From Nitrospira sp. (GTDB lineage Bacteria > Nitrospirota > Nitrospiria > Nitrospirales > Nitrospiraceae), in assembly GCA_019636835.1 (NCBI GenBank), contig JAHBWU010000036.1:1-38597 (forward strand): 38,597 nt of DNA, in the 5' to 3' direction. A program made the position numbers and the translations under genes. Numbering within the stretch: the first letter of the stretch is position 1; the number at the start of each line of letters is the position of its first letter. Shown piece after piece: positions 15,106 through 25,031 of the stretch. The notes beneath the pieces were generated by a model, which was given only the letters and a program-made list of their open reading frames with translations, searched no databases and was not told the DNA's origin.

Positions 15106-15517
15106 AACCCCTCGTAAGTAACTGAGGGCACAGGATACCACCGTCGACGGCTCGCGCGTGAGTTTTCTCACGACGGCATCCTTTCAGAAGAGCGCGATGC
15201 GCGCGGCGAATGATTGCGCCCTCGCCGATCGTCAGATCGTCACATGCCTCATAAGGCAAGTATTTGCGATGTGCAGCACAGGCAACGGTGTCCATTCCTC
15301 CTCCTGCTGCATCTAAGCACTCGTGGGAACCGTTATCTTCCTCTTCTATCATCCTCATCTGGGCAAACCTGATGATCCCATATGGGTAGATGAGCGGTCG
15401 CGAGCGAGTGGTGGGACGCAGGCTGGATTCTCTCGCCTTGCAAGAGGGTGGAAGAGTTCTTACCATGGCAACGAAGCGACTACTCAGTTTGTCGCAGAGC
15501 GAACTGGGATTTGTATT
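15106..15517. other. Region upstream of the hydrogenase operon
   Basis: A 412-base stretch. A weak hairpin CCCTC/GAGGG (15109-15128) follows the PepSY gene. A minus-strand frame with an ATG at 15358 and stop at 15092 (about 88 residues, three Cys, segment AAHRKYLPYEACDDLTIGEG) has fairly gene-like codons but a poor ribosome site and would overlap the end of PepSY. I see no clear sigma-70 or sigma-54 promoter for the hydrogenase; a TGG-N11-GC match near 15410 is poor. Confidence 0.4.
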
Positions 15518-16660
15518 ATGTCGATAGCCAGCGGAATGCACGGCATCCTACCTACAGCGAACCTCCAACGATTACTCGATGCTCTGAGCACTAAGGGCTA
15601 TCGAATTATCGGACCTACCGTGCACGACGGGTCTGTTGTCTGGGAGACAGTCCGGTCGGTGTCGGATCTGCCGATCGGCTGGCGCGACCAGCAAGAACCG
15701 GCGCGCTATCGGCTTGAACAGACGGGATCCCAAGACATATTCGGGGTCGTCCATGGACCGCAATCGCTGAAGCCGCTCGTCTTTGCGCCGCGCGAGCCGC
15801 TCTTGCAGATCGAACGGACAAAGGATGGGTTTGCCGCGCGGCAGATGATCCTTCAACCGGAGAAGGTGGCGGTCATTGGGGCTCGCGCCTGCGATCTTGC
15901 CGGCCTCGCGATTCAAGATCGGATCTTTCTGAAGGACGCCTACTGCGATCCCTACTATGCAACACGCCGTGAAGGACTCTTCGTGATCGCCGTGAATTGC
16001 ACTAGGGCATTGAGCACTTGTTTTTGCGCATCGATGGAGACCGGCCCTCGCGCTACAAATGGCTTCGATCTCGTTTTGACCGAAGTGGACGATCGATTGC
16101 TCATCGAAGCGGGCAGCGAGGCCGGACGCCATGTGCTGGGAGGTCTCTCTCTGTCTCCTGCCTCGGAGGAACTGATCGGTGAGGCGGCGAAATGCATCGA
16201 TGCCTGTGCCCGAAGCCAAGTCCGCCGACTGGATCACACTCACTTGCCGCAAGCCCTGTACGACGCTCATGAACATCCACGATGGAATGATGTGGCGGGG
16301 CGGTGCCTAGCCTGCGCGAATTGCACGATGGTCTGTCCGACCTGTTTTTGTTACACAGTCGAAGAAACACCGGACCTTTCGCACCAACAAACCGATCACG
16401 CCAGATCGTGGGATTCCTGCTTTACCCAGGAACATGGCTATATCCACGGCAAAAACATTCGGCCGACGATCAAAGATCGATACCGGATGTGGTTGACTCA
16501 CAAGTTCGCCTCGTGGATCGATCAATTCGGCATGTCCGGTTGCGTCGGCTGCGGCCGATGCATCACGTGGTGCCCCGTCGGAATCGATTTGACCGAGGAA
16601 TTACCGGCGTTGATGACGCCCGTTCAACCGTCCGTCTCTCGCCGTCACGTAGAAGGCTGA
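15518..16660 (+). CDS. hyhB: Group 3b [NiFe] hydrogenase, beta (Fe-S) subunit
   Basis: Encodes 380 residues. Related to the beta subunit of sulfhydrogenase and to AsrA of anaerobic sulfite reductase. The N-terminal half holds family segments [19 protein letters not shown] and [18 protein letters not shown]. Two ferredoxin-type [4Fe-4S] motifs lie near residue 262 ([14 protein letters not shown]) and 341 ([14 protein letters not shown]). It passes electrons between the gamma-subunit flavin and the small subunit. The start is set at ATG 15518; ATG 15536 is an alternative and the ribosome site is weak for both. The gamma gene follows after four bases. Cytoplasmic. Confidence 0.93.
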   Translation: MSIASGMHGILPTANLQRLLDALSTKGYRIIGPTVHDGSVVWETVRSVSDLPIGWRDQQEPARYRLEQTGSQDIFGVVHGPQSLKPLVFAPREPLLQIERTKDGFAARQMILQPEKVAVIGARACDLAGLAIQDRIFLKDAYCDPYYATRREGLFVIAVNCTRALSTCFCASMETGPRATNGFDLVLTEVDDRLLIEAGSEAGRHVLGGLSLSPASEELIGEAAKCIDACARSQVRRLDHTHLPQALYDAHEHPRWNDVAGRCLACANCTMVCPTCFCYTVEETPDLSHQQTDHARSWDSCFTQEHGYIHGKNIRPTIKDRYRMWLTHKFASWIDQFGMSGCVGCGRCITWCPVGIDLTEELPALMTPVQPSVSRRHVEG

Positions 16661-16664
16661 TTCA

Positions 16665-17498
16665 ATGGTCAATGCTTATGCCATCCATCCTGCGACTATT
16701 GTCGAAAAGATTCGGGAAGCTGAAGATATCAACACCTACCGCTTGCAGCTTGTCGACGAGCAAGTTCGACGGGGATTTTGCTTCAAGGCCGGCCAGTTCA
16801 ATATGGTCTACTTGTTCGGGGTCGGTGAAGTTGCCATTTCTATCGTCTCAGACCCGGATGAGCCGGAGTTGCTCGATCACACCATCCGCTCCGTTGGCCG
16901 AATCACCACGGCGGTTGCCGGCCTGCAGCCCGGCGATGTCTTAGGCATCCGAGGCCCGTTCGGACAGGGGTGGCCGTTGGATCAGGCGCACGGATGCGAT
17001 GTCGTGATTGTCACGGGCGGCCTGGGATGCGCTCCGGTTGTGGGGGCGATTGAGTACATCTTCCGTCGACGAGCGCAATACGGAGCCATCAAAATCCTGC
17101 ACGGCGTCAAGACTCCGCACGATCTCCTCTATCGCGAGCGATTCGATGCATGGCGGCGATCTCCAGATACAGAAGTGTTGCTGACCAGCGACCAGCCGGA
17201 CAAGAGTTGGAGCTATCGCATCGGCGTGGTGACGGAACTGTTCGAGCTGGTATCGATCGACCCGCCGAAGAGCATTGTGCTGATGTGTGGACCTGAAATT
17301 ATGATGCGTCTGGGTGTGCCTATTCTCATGAGGCGCGGCATTCCGGCGACTGCCATCTATGTATCGCTGGAACGGCACATGGAATGCGGGATCGGTCTAT
17401 GCGGCCATTGTCAGATGGGTCCATACTTTGTGTGCAAAGACGGTCCGGTGATGCGTTACGATCGAGTGGCACAGTGGCTGGGGCGGGCGGGAGTGTGA
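16665..17498 (+). CDS. hyhG: Group 3b [NiFe] hydrogenase, gamma (FAD/NAD(P)) subunit
   Basis: Encodes 277 residues of the ferredoxin-NADP reductase type: an FAD barrel (about 5-105, with FKAGQFNMVYLFGVGEVAISI), an NAD(P)-binding domain (CDVVIVTGGLGCAPVVGAIEY) and a C-terminal [2Fe-2S]-type Cys set CGIGLCGHCQMGPYFVC near residue 240. It couples hydrogen oxidation to NAD(P)+ reduction or the reverse. It starts four bases after hyhB and its stop nearly touches hyhS, so the four subunits form one transcript. Cofactor preference (NAD or NADP) cannot be read from the sequence by eye. Confidence 0.95.
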   Translation: MVNAYAIHPATIVEKIREAEDINTYRLQLVDEQVRRGFCFKAGQFNMVYLFGVGEVAISIVSDPDEPELLDHTIRSVGRITTAVAGLQPGDVLGIRGPFGQGWPLDQAHGCDVVIVTGGLGCAPVVGAIEYIFRRRAQYGAIKILHGVKTPHDLLYRERFDAWRRSPDTEVLLTSDQPDKSWSYRIGVVTELFELVSIDPPKSIVLMCGPEIMMRLGVPILMRRGIPATAIYVSLERHMECGIGLCGHCQMGPYFVCKDGPVMRYDRVAQWLGRAGV

Positions 17499-17506
17499 GG
17501 CGAAGA

Positions 17507-18331
17507 ATGTCCAAGCCTGAAGAAGAACCTCAAAAGCCGAGATTAGCAGTATTCAAGTTCGCCTCTTGCGATGGGTGCCAACTCAGCATCTTGAATCTTG
17601 AGGAGGACCTGCTTGCCCTAGGTCAGGCGCTGGACATTGCCTATTTTCCGGAAGCCTCCAGCGACATGAAGCCTGGCCCATACGATATCGCGCTGGTGGA
17701 AGGGTCGATCACGACCCCAGACGACGCGCATCGTATTCTATCCGTGCGCCGGCAGACGAAGATGTTGATCACGATCGGGGCCTGCGCGACGGCCGGCGGC
17801 ATTCAGGCATTACGCAACTGGGCCGATGTGGAGGCGTTCAAGCAAGCAGTCTATCCGAGCCCGGAATATATACAGAGCCTCAGTACGTCCACGCCCATCT
17901 CGGAGCATGTCCATGTGGACTTCGAACTGTGGGGCTGCCCGATCGATAAGAATCAGCTGCTGCGCGTCATCACGGATCTGGTCGCGGGGGTCCAGCCTCG
18001 CTTGCCGGCCGACAGCGTATGTCTGGAGTGCAAGCGGCGAGGAAATGTCTGTGTGCTGGTTGCGAAGGGGCTGCCCTGTCTCGGACCGGTCACGCGAACC
18101 GGCTGCGGGGCGATCTGTCCGAGCATGGGTCGCGACTGTTATGGCTGTTTCGGACCAAGCGAAGGAGCACGAAAGGGGCCGGGCCTTCCACCCAACACGG
18201 CCTCGCTCGCGAGGCATTTCCATGGCGGACTACAACTGGTCCCGCTCGAGGTCATGCGTCGATTTCGGGGAATCAACGGTTATGTGTCGTCCTTTCGCGC
18301 TGAGAGTAATGCATGGGAGAAGAAAACGTGA
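17507..18331 (+). CDS. hyhS: Group 3b [NiFe] hydrogenase, small (delta) subunit
   Basis: Encodes 274 residues. ATG 17507 lies behind GAGG (17497-17500); a GTG at 17495 overlapping the previous stop is possible. Cys ligands of three Fe-S clusters are visible: proximal set from C21-DGC24, IGACATAGG and ELWGCPIDK, then CLECKRRGNVC, CLGPVTRTGCGAICP and CYGCFGP. There is no twin-arginine signal, as expected for a cytoplasmic group 3 enzyme. It relays electrons from the NiFe site in HyhL to HyhB. Confidence 0.95.
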   Translation: MSKPEEEPQKPRLAVFKFASCDGCQLSILNLEEDLLALGQALDIAYFPEASSDMKPGPYDIALVEGSITTPDDAHRILSVRRQTKMLITIGACATAGGIQALRNWADVEAFKQAVYPSPEYIQSLSTSTPISEHVHVDFELWGCPIDKNQLLRVITDLVAGVQPRLPADSVCLECKRRGNVCVLVAKGLPCLGPVTRTGCGAICPSMGRDCYGCFGPSEGARKGPGLPPNTASLARHFHGGLQLVPLEVMRRFRGINGYVSSFRAESNAWEKKT

Positions 18332-18367
18332 TGCGCCAAGATCTCCCTTGCGTGAGTCGAGGAGCCA

Positions 18368-19678
18368 ATGTCTGAAGAGCCGGAGCAGACGAGGACCATC
18401 GCCGTCGACATGGTGGCGCGTGTGGAAGGCGAAGGTGCCCTCCGTGTGACGGTGAAAGACGGCACTGTTCAGAATGTGGAGCTCAAGATCTTCGAGCCGC
18501 CGAGGTTCTTCGAAGCCTTCTTGAAGGGACGACATTATGAGGAGGTACCGGATATCGTCGCACGCATCTGCGGGATCTGTCCGATCGCCTACCAGATGAG
18601 CGCGGTCCACGCGCTGGAGCAAATTTTCGGCCTGCGCGTCGAAGGTGCGCTGCATGATCTGCGACGGCTTATCTACTGCGGCGAATGGATCGAGAGCCAC
18701 GCGCTGCACGTCTATCTGCTGCAGGCGCCGGATTTTTTAGGTTACGACAGCGCCGTCGCGATGGCGAAGGATCATGCAACGATCGTGACCAGAGGTCTTC
18801 GGCTCAAGAAGGCCGGCAACGCCATCATGACGTTACTTGGAGGCCGTTCCGTGCATCCGGTCTCCGTGAAGGTCGGCGGGTTCTCTCGCGTGCCGCTGCG
18901 GCGTGAGCTGGAAGACCTGAAAGACGAACTGTTGTGGGCGCGCGATGCGGCGGTGGAAACAGTGCGTTGGGTAACTGATTTCGACTATCCGGATTTTGAG
19001 ACGGACTACAATTACGTCGCGCTCCGTCATCCGGATGAGTATCCGTTCAATGAAGGACAGATTGCAGCCACCAGCGGCTTGCAGATTTCGGCCCATGAGT
19101 TTGAACAACACTTCACCGAGCACCAAGTCGCCTATTCCAACGCCCTCCATTGCACATTACAAGGATCGCCCTATATGGTCGGCCCGCTGGCTCGACTGAA
19201 CTGGAATCAGGAGCATCTGACACCGCTGGCGAAACAGGCCCTCGCTGACAACAACATCGCGCTGCCGTTGCGCAATCCGTTTTACGGCATCATCGCGCGC
19301 TCGATAGAAATTCTTTACGCGCTGGAGGAATCCTTGGGGCTCATCGAGCGGTATGAGGCCCCGCCATTAGCGGCGGCGCCGATCACTGTGCGAGCAGGTA
19401 TCGGGATGGCCTGTACGGAAGCACCACGAGGAATGCTCTATCATCGGTACGAAGTGGACGGCGACGGAGTGATCCGTGATGCCAAAATCGTTCCCCCGAC
19501 TTCGCAGAACCAATCTCGCATCGAGCAGGACTTGCGCCTGTTCATGCCACGCCTTTTGCGCCTTCCTGATAAGGAAGCGGCGCTCGCTTGTGAACGGGTC
19601 ATCCGTTGCTACGATCCTTGTATTTCCTGCGCAACGCATTTTCTGAATCTGGAGATCAGGCGGGAGAGCAGCGCGTGA
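18368..19678 (+). CDS. hyhL: Group 3b [NiFe] hydrogenase, large (alpha) subunit
   Basis: Encodes 436 residues, the catalytic subunit that splits or forms H2. The NiFe ligands are C68 and C71 in [11 protein letters not shown] and C418 and C421 in DPCISCATH, giving the group 3b signatures; the RVEGEG motif (18-23) is also present. After H424 there are 12 residues ([12 protein letters not shown]) that the maturation protease would remove. Full length and intact. GAGGAG precedes the ATG. The protease gene overlaps its stop by four bases (GTGA). Subgroup assignment rests on motif and operon pattern, not on a tree. Confidence 0.96.
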   Translation: MSEEPEQTRTIAVDMVARVEGEGALRVTVKDGTVQNVELKIFEPPRFFEAFLKGRHYEEVPDIVARICGICPIAYQMSAVHALEQIFGLRVEGALHDLRRLIYCGEWIESHALHVYLLQAPDFLGYDSAVAMAKDHATIVTRGLRLKKAGNAIMTLLGGRSVHPVSVKVGGFSRVPLRRELEDLKDELLWARDAAVETVRWVTDFDYPDFETDYNYVALRHPDEYPFNEGQIAATSGLQISAHEFEQHFTEHQVAYSNALHCTLQGSPYMVGPLARLNWNQEHLTPLAKQALADNNIALPLRNPFYGIIARSIEILYALEESLGLIERYEAPPLAAAPITVRAGIGMACTEAPRGMLYHRYEVDGDGVIRDAKIVPPTSQNQSRIEQDLRLFMPRLLRLPDKEAALACERVIRCYDPCISCATHFLNLEIRRESSA

Positions 19679-20154
19679 AGCATGACGGTTCTCGCTCCTC
19701 CATTCGGATCATCGGCCTGGGCAATGAACTGAGAGGAGATGATGCGGTCGGTCTTCTAGCGGCTCGTCGACTCCGACAAGCGGTGGGCAACCGCGCTGAG
19801 GTGATCGAAGCGGAGATGGCCGGGGTGGACCTCATAGAGCTGATGAAAGGCGCGCGCGTCGTGATTCTCATCGATGCAGCCGGGAGCGCGCAGACTCCCG
19901 GGATAATTCATCGCTTCGATGCCTCGGACAGCCCGATCGGTGTGCGGGTGTTTCCTCATTCAAGTCATGCCATCGGAATATCGGATGCATTGGAGTTGGC
20001 CCGCGCAATGGGAGTGCTACCGGCTAGAGTTATCGTCTACGGGATCGAAGCAGGTAATATGGAGACAGGACAGGCGTTGTCGTCCTCCATGGCTAAGGCG
20101 TTGGACGAAGTCGTAGGGCGGGTCATCCGGGAATGTGAAGTGTGCCATGCATGA
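19675..20154 (+). CDS. Hydrogenase maturation protease (HycI/HyaD family)
   Basis: Encodes 159 residues from a GTG overlapping the hyhL stop. The Ni-sensing acidic residues are visible in [15 protein letters not shown] and [11 protein letters not shown], and the His in [14 protein letters not shown]. It cleaves the C-terminal tail of HyhL after nickel insertion, closing the active site. Dedicated one-to-one pairing with the hydrogenase it adjoins is usual for this family. Its end overlaps hypA by eight bases. Confidence 0.93.
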   Translation: MKHDGSRSSIRIIGLGNELRGDDAVGLLAARRLRQAVGNRAEVIEAEMAGVDLIELMKGARVVILIDAAGSAQTPGIIHRFDASDSPIGVRVFPHSSHAIGISDALELARAMGVLPARVIVYGIEAGNMETGQALSSSMAKALDEVVGRVIRECEVCHA

Positions 20155-20500
20155 ACTCCATCTCATGAAGCACATCGTAAAGGTTGTGGAAACCAAGTTG
20201 GCCGAAACTGTAGACGGTAAGTTATCCGCAGTACGGCTGAAAGTCAGTGCGCGGTCTCACCTATTGGCTCATGATCATTTCGCGTTGCAGACGGCGTTTG
20301 TGCTGGCCGCCCGTGGCACAAAAGCCGAAGGCGTGACATTGGACATCATCCCTGTCCCAGGGCACGCCTGGTGTCTCAGTTGTAATCGAGAGACTACGGT
20401 TTCAGGGCCAGACGATGTCTGTACGACTTGCGATGCTTCAATGATCGCGCAACCGACGGAGCCGGAAGTGGTCATCCATGAATTGGTGGTACAGGAATGA
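20147..20500 (+). CDS. hypA: Hydrogenase nickel incorporation protein HypA
   Basis: Encodes 117 residues starting [11 protein letters not shown], which is the reason for choosing ATG 20147 (His2 is the nickel ligand and must follow Met1). The zinc-binding pair is CLSC and CTTC (about residues 76-79 and 90-93). It hands nickel to the large subunit, normally with the GTPase HypB, which is not encoded in this cluster. Overlaps both its neighbours. Confidence 0.95.
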   Translation: MHELHLMKHIVKVVETKLAETVDGKLSAVRLKVSARSHLLAHDHFALQTAFVLAARGTKAEGVTLDIIPVPGHAWCLSCNRETTVSGPDDVCTTCDASMIAQPTEPEVVIHELVVQE

Positions 20501-22857
20501 AGAAGGTCCTTGCTCAGCGCGTGCAGGTCAATGTGGAAGGAACGGTACAGGGTGTGGGGTTCCGTCCGTTCATCTACAGACTGGCATCAGAGTTGGGGTT
20601 GACTGGGTGGGTTAAGAATACAAGAAATGGAGTGGTAATCGAAGTAGAAGGGGGGGGATCGGTTGTGGAGACATTCCTCCAAAGGATGCGCACCGATGTA
20701 CCGCCTTCAGCCTTGGTAGAGGCGATGAGCACGAGTATCGTTCCAGTGCTTGATGGCACCGGCTTTTCGATAGAACAGAGCGCTCAATCCGGTCAACGAG
20801 CCCTTGTTATTCCGCCGGATCTGGCCACCTGCACCGACTGTCTGCGTGAAATCGCTGATCCAAGTGATCGTCGGTTTCGATATCCGTTCCTCACCTGTAC
20901 CCAATGCGGTCCCCGCTATAGCCTGCTCACGGCAGTTCCATACGAGCGCTCCAACACCACTATGGCGGGATTCGAACTTTGCTCAGCCTGTCGCGTCGAG
21001 TATGGGACAGAAGCCGATCGGCGCTTTCATGCGGAACCGATCGCCTGCCCGACCTGCGGTCCGCGGCTGTGTTTGTGGAATGAACAGGGCCAGGAAACGG
21101 CGGGCGGCGAGGAGGCCTTGCGGCAGGCTCAGGTCATGCTCGATAAAAGGCTTATCGTCGCCGTGAAAGGATTGGGTGGGTTTCAACTCTGGGTCGATGC
21201 GAAATCGGAAGAGGCGGTCCGGCGATTGCGCGATCGAAAACGAAGACCGGAGAAGCCATTTGCAGTGCTGTTCCCTTCCGTTGATGCGGTCAAAGACTAT
21301 TGCTGGTTGTCTTCGGATGAGGAGGCGTTGCTCTGCTCGCCGCAAGCGCCGATCGTTTTACTCCGCAAGCGGCGAGATGCCATCCTTGCCGATGCCGTAG
21401 CGCCGGACAATCCATATCTCGGCGCGATGTTGCCGGCGACGCCGCTCCATCTGCTCTTGATGGGGTCACTTCAGCGTCCCATGGTCGCCACGAGCGGGAA
21501 TCGATCCGAAGAGCCGATTGTGATCGACGAGCGAGAGGCGGTGGTTCGACTCAAAGGCATCGCTGATGTGCTGCTGGTGCATGACAGACCGATCGAAAGG
21601 CCAATCGATGATTCGGTGGCGCTGGTGATGTCGAAAAGATCCGGGGCGGAAGATAGCGGGTATGCGGGAAAACCAGGAGGTGATGTGCTCATCCTCCGTC
21701 GAGCGCGAGGGTATGCGCCTCAAGCTATCCGCTGGACGGATGGCTTTGCGAATGGAGCTCAGGGTCCGGTGTTGGCCGTGGGCGGGCATCTCAAAAACAC
21801 CGTGGCCGTGCTCACCGGCACTCGTGTTGTGCTGAGCCAGCATCTCGGCGACCTTTCTACCGTCGAGTCGGACAGAACCTTCCGGCAAGCAGTCGAGGAT
21901 CTCCAGCGATTGCTGGAGATCACGCCTCGGACCATTGCCTGTGATCTGCATCCCGACTATCGCTCGACAGCTTTTGCACGAACACTGAGCGAAGCCTTGT
22001 CCGTGTCGCTAATTTCTGTACAACACCACCATGCCCACGTCGCCTCCTGCATGGCCGAACACAAGCTCGATGGCGAGACGTTGGGTATCGCCTGGGACGG
22101 AGCCGGCTATGGAGGGCACGGTCAGGTTTGGGGCGGAGAAGTTTTGATTGCGAGCTATCGGCAGTTCACGCGTTTTGCATCTCTCAGACCTTTTCGGTTG
22201 TTGGGCGGAGAAGCGGCCATAAAGGAGCCCGGCCGATCTGGCGCAGCGGTGCTGTGGGAACTCATGGGAGAGGAGATGTTGAAGCTTCCGCTTCCTTCTT
22301 GGAAAACGAGGGACGATCAGCGTGCGCGATTGACCACCCTGCTTCGGTCTGGCGTCGCATCGCCTTGGACGACGAGCATGGGGCGACTGTTCGACGCCGT
22401 GGCATCCCTCACAGGCTTGTGTCACCAAGCTTCATTTGAAGGGCAGGCGGCGATGGCGGTTCAGTTTGCTGCGGAGCAAGAAGCGTATGCAGGCGGGGTA
22501 ATGGTCGAAGGATATACGATGGACCTGATGCCCAGTCACGGTCCCGATAGGAAGTGGATAATCGATTGGTGTTCCATGATCAGCGCCCTGCTCGAAGACC
22601 TTCGCAGAGGTACTAATCCTAACAAGATTGCCATTCGGTTTCATGCGACTCTTGCTGCAGTAACCGTACGTGTCGCTCAAGCAGCGGGTCTCCCGCGCGT
22701 CGTCCTGACGGGAGGCTGTTTTCAGAATCGGCTGCTTCTATCCTTGGCCCGAACATATTTGGAGCAGGTAGGTTTCACCGTGTATAGCCATGCGTTGGTT
22801 CCGCCCAATGACGGCGGGCTTTCACTCGGGCAGGCGGTGGTAGCGGCGCACCGATGA
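20497..22857 (+). CDS. hypF: Carbamoyltransferase HypF
   Basis: Encodes 786 residues, overlapping hypA by ATGA. Domain order is complete: acylphosphatase (about 8-92, VEGTVQGVGFRPFIYRLA with the catalytic Arg), two zinc fingers from four CxxC pairs (C112/115, C134/137, C162/165, C184/187), a YrdC/Sua5-like adenylation domain (about 205-390, LGGFQLWVDA, KRRPEKPFAVL), and a Kae1-like carbamoyltransferase domain with the metal motif QHHHAHVASC near residue 510. It activates carbamoyl phosphate and moves the carbamoyl group to HypE for synthesis of the iron-bound cyanide ligands. Confidence 0.97.
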   Translation: MKKVLAQRVQVNVEGTVQGVGFRPFIYRLASELGLTGWVKNTRNGVVIEVEGGGSVVETFLQRMRTDVPPSALVEAMSTSIVPVLDGTGFSIEQSAQSGQRALVIPPDLATCTDCLREIADPSDRRFRYPFLTCTQCGPRYSLLTAVPYERSNTTMAGFELCSACRVEYGTEADRRFHAEPIACPTCGPRLCLWNEQGQETAGGEEALRQAQVMLDKRLIVAVKGLGGFQLWVDAKSEEAVRRLRDRKRRPEKPFAVLFPSVDAVKDYCWLSSDEEALLCSPQAPIVLLRKRRDAILADAVAPDNPYLGAMLPATPLHLLLMGSLQRPMVATSGNRSEEPIVIDEREAVVRLKGIADVLLVHDRPIERPIDDSVALVMSKRSGAEDSGYAGKPGGDVLILRRARGYAPQAIRWTDGFANGAQGPVLAVGGHLKNTVAVLTGTRVVLSQHLGDLSTVESDRTFRQAVEDLQRLLEITPRTIACDLHPDYRSTAFARTLSEALSVSLISVQHHHAHVASCMAEHKLDGETLGIAWDGAGYGGHGQVWGGEVLIASYRQFTRFASLRPFRLLGGEAAIKEPGRSGAAVLWELMGEEMLKLPLPSWKTRDDQRARLTTLLRSGVASPWTTSMGRLFDAVASLTGLCHQASFEGQAAMAVQFAAEQEAYAGGVMVEGYTMDLMPSHGPDRKWIIDWCSMISALLEDLRRGTNPNKIAIRFHATLAAVTVRVAQAAGLPRVVLTGGCFQNRLLLSLARTYLEQVGFTVYSHALVPPNDGGLSLGQAVVAAHR

Positions 22858-22884
22858 CTTTCGACGAGAAAGGGAGAGTTTCGG

Positions 22885-23133
22885 ATGTGTCTCGCAGTCC
22901 CAGGACAAGTCTTGAACATCGAAGATGACACGCTCCGCACGGCGACGGTGTCGTTTGGTGGAGTCACGAAGTCCGTCTCGTTGGCGCTGGTGCCGGAGGC
23001 TGGGGTGGGCGACTATGTCATCGTCCATGTCGGCTTCGCCATCAGCAAACTGGACGAGGCGGCGGCGCGACGAACGTTGGAGACCTACGCGGAATTGGCG
23101 GCTTCAAGCTTGCCGGATGCGACTGATGGTTGA
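22885..23133 (+). CDS. hypC: Hydrogenase assembly chaperone HypC
   Basis: Encodes 82 residues beginning MCLAVPGQVLNIED; Cys2 is the essential ligand that binds the Fe(CN)2CO unit with HypD and delivers it to the large subunit. The rest is the short HypC barrel (TVSFGGVTKSVSLALVPEAGVGDYVIVHVGFAISKL). It lies 27 bases after hypF. Normal length. Confidence 0.95.
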   Translation: MCLAVPGQVLNIEDDTLRTATVSFGGVTKSVSLALVPEAGVGDYVIVHVGFAISKLDEAAARRTLETYAELAASSLPDATDG

Positions 23134-23232
23134 GCGCTAACGGAGCATATCCGGCTCTCATGCGGATCAGCTCACACATTGGTATATGAACCGAGACACG
23201 AGTTCAGTCGGCGATCGACGAGTAACTATGCC

Positions 23233-23820
23233 GTGACGTATCCTGTTCTCAAATTTCTTCACCTGCTCGGTCTCACGCTGATAGGGGCAGGTCTGATCGG
23301 AGTCTGGTACGCGGATCTCCGCTCCCGACAGGTTCAGGAGTTGCCCGTGTTCGCTGAGGCGGTCCGAACCATCGCGGTGCTGTACGATGGCCTCGTCGTC
23401 CCCGGCGCTCTTCTGCTGCTCGGTTCGGGAACATGGTTGATCGTCGCGGTTTATGGGGGGTGGGCGTTTCTTGGGATGCCGTGGCTGACCGGGATGGTTG
23501 CGCTCTTCGCCTTTGAGTTCATCGAAGGCAACACGATCACGCGGCTTTATTTCATGCGACTTCGCCGCCTTGCAAGAGAAGCGGTCCAGAAGGGGAAGGT
23601 GACAGCGGAGTTGGAGAGAGCCCGACGCAGGCACATGCCCACCTTTACCCATTTCCTCGATATTCCTATTCTTTTCGTCGTCGTGGCACTGGGGGCGATG
23701 CGGCCGAACAGCTGGGCTCCATTTGTCATTGGGACAGGGCTGGCTCTCGTCGCAGCGGCGATCTTGACCGTCGTGATTCCTCGCCTGTATCCCTCTGAGC
23801 TTGGCGAGAATCGGCGTTGA
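23233..23820 (+). CDS. DUF2269-type integral membrane protein
   Basis: Encodes 195 residues from the GTG at 23233; an in-frame TTG at 23179 would add 18 residues that do not look like a membrane protein's start. Four to five hydrophobic segments are seen: VLKFLHLLGLTLIGAGLIGV, LVVPGALLLLGSGTWLIVAV, LTGMVALFAFEFI, ILFVVVALGAM and LALVAAAILTVVI, with a basic loop RLRRLAREAVQKGK facing the cytoplasm. It resembles DUF2269 (predicted membrane proteins of unknown function). It sits in line between hypC and hypD of a soluble hydrogenase, so a link to the membrane is possible. Not a standard hyp gene. Confidence 0.75.
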   Translation: MTYPVLKFLHLLGLTLIGAGLIGVWYADLRSRQVQELPVFAEAVRTIAVLYDGLVVPGALLLLGSGTWLIVAVYGGWAFLGMPWLTGMVALFAFEFIEGNTITRLYFMRLRRLAREAVQKGKVTAELERARRRHMPTFTHFLDIPILFVVVALGAMRPNSWAPFVIGTGLALVAAAILTVVIPRLYPSELGENRR

Positions 23821-23904
23821 AGCGGTCTCCGCGAAAATCAATCTCAGGGCCTTAACGGATCGCGAGAGTGATGTTGAGCAACGGATTTTCGAGAGATCAC
23901 CATC

Positions 23905-25008
23905 ATGAAGTACGTGGATGAATTTCGCGATCGTGCAGTGGCGATCGCATTGGCGGAGCGGATCAAGAAGACGGTACGCTGGCCTTGGACGATCATGGAG
24001 GTTTGCGGAGGGCAGACCCACGCAATCGTCCGGTTTGGCCTCGATAGTCTGTTACCACCCAGCCTTTCACTTGTTCACGGACCAGGCTGCCCGGTCTGTG
24101 TGACCTCGGTGTCCCTCATTGACCAAGCCGTCTGCCTCGCATCCTTGCCAAGGGCGATCTTCTGCTCGTTCGGCGACATGTTGCGCGTGCCCGGTTCCCA
24201 TGGAGATCTCTTTGGCGTAAAGGCGGCAGGAGGGGATGTCCGGATCATCTATTCGCCATTAGATGCGCTTGAGCTGGCCAGAAAAAATCCTGATCGCGAG
24301 GTCGTCTGTTTCGCCGTCGGATTCGAAACCACCGCGCCAGCGTGGGCCATGGCAGTCACGCAGGCAAAGCAAGCGGGTATCGCCAACTTCAGCCTGCTGA
24401 TTGCCCATGTGCTGGTGCCGCCGGCAATGGAGGCGATCCTGTCGTCGCCACAGAACCGGATTCAGGGTTTTCTGGCGGCAGGCCATGTCTGCACGGTGAT
24501 GGGCTATGAAGAGTATGAGGTCATCGCGCAGCGATATAGAGTGCCAATCGTCGTGACCGGATTCGAACCGCTCGATGTTCTCGAAGGTGTTGCGATGTTG
24601 GTCAGTCAGTTGGAAGAGAGACGGGTGGCAGTCGAGAATCAGTACGTGCGATCGGTCAGCCGGGAGGGGAATCGACAAGCGAGGGCCATCGTCGACGAAG
24701 TCTTCGAACCGGCGACTCGTGCTTGGCGCGGCATCGGCGAGATTCCGGCCAGCGGTCTGCGCCTCAAGTCTGTCTATAGTCCCTACGATGCCGAGCTGAA
24801 GTTTCAGCGTGAGCTTGCGCAGCTCGCTGAAGGGAAAGAGGATCCAGAATGCCGGAGTGGGCTGGTTCTCCAGGGTTTGCTCAAACCGCCTGACTGCCCA
24901 GCCTTCGGAATTCGCTGCACGCCGGAGCAACCGTTGGGCGCGCCGATGGTGTCGAGTGAGGGGGCCTGTGCCGCTTATTATCGATACCGCTCCCATGCCA
25001 CAGCCTGA
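23905..25008 (+). CDS. hypD: Hydrogenase maturation protein HypD
   Basis: Encodes 367 residues. The HypD signatures are present: [11 protein letters not shown] near the N-terminus, [29 protein letters not shown], and the C-terminal [4Fe-4S] Cys set C..C..C..C ([29 protein letters not shown]). It builds the Fe(CN)2CO unit with HypC, taking cyanide from HypE. Separated by 84 bases from the DUF2269 gene and 23 from hypE. Confidence 0.96.
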   Translation: MKYVDEFRDRAVAIALAERIKKTVRWPWTIMEVCGGQTHAIVRFGLDSLLPPSLSLVHGPGCPVCVTSVSLIDQAVCLASLPRAIFCSFGDMLRVPGSHGDLFGVKAAGGDVRIIYSPLDALELARKNPDREVVCFAVGFETTAPAWAMAVTQAKQAGIANFSLLIAHVLVPPAMEAILSSPQNRIQGFLAAGHVCTVMGYEEYEVIAQRYRVPIVVTGFEPLDVLEGVAMLVSQLEERRVAVENQYVRSVSREGNRQARAIVDEVFEPATRAWRGIGEIPASGLRLKSVYSPYDAELKFQRELAQLAEGKEDPECRSGLVLQGLLKPPDCPAFGIRCTPEQPLGAPMVSSEGACAAYYRYRSHATA

Positions 25009-25031
25009 GTATAGATGTGAAGGGCAAGTGA

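Noticed and set aside
15092..15358. Minus-strand frame of about 88 codons upstream of the hydrogenase operon
   Set aside because: Codon use is passable, but the ribosome site is poor, the end overlaps the PepSY gene and no family is recognised.
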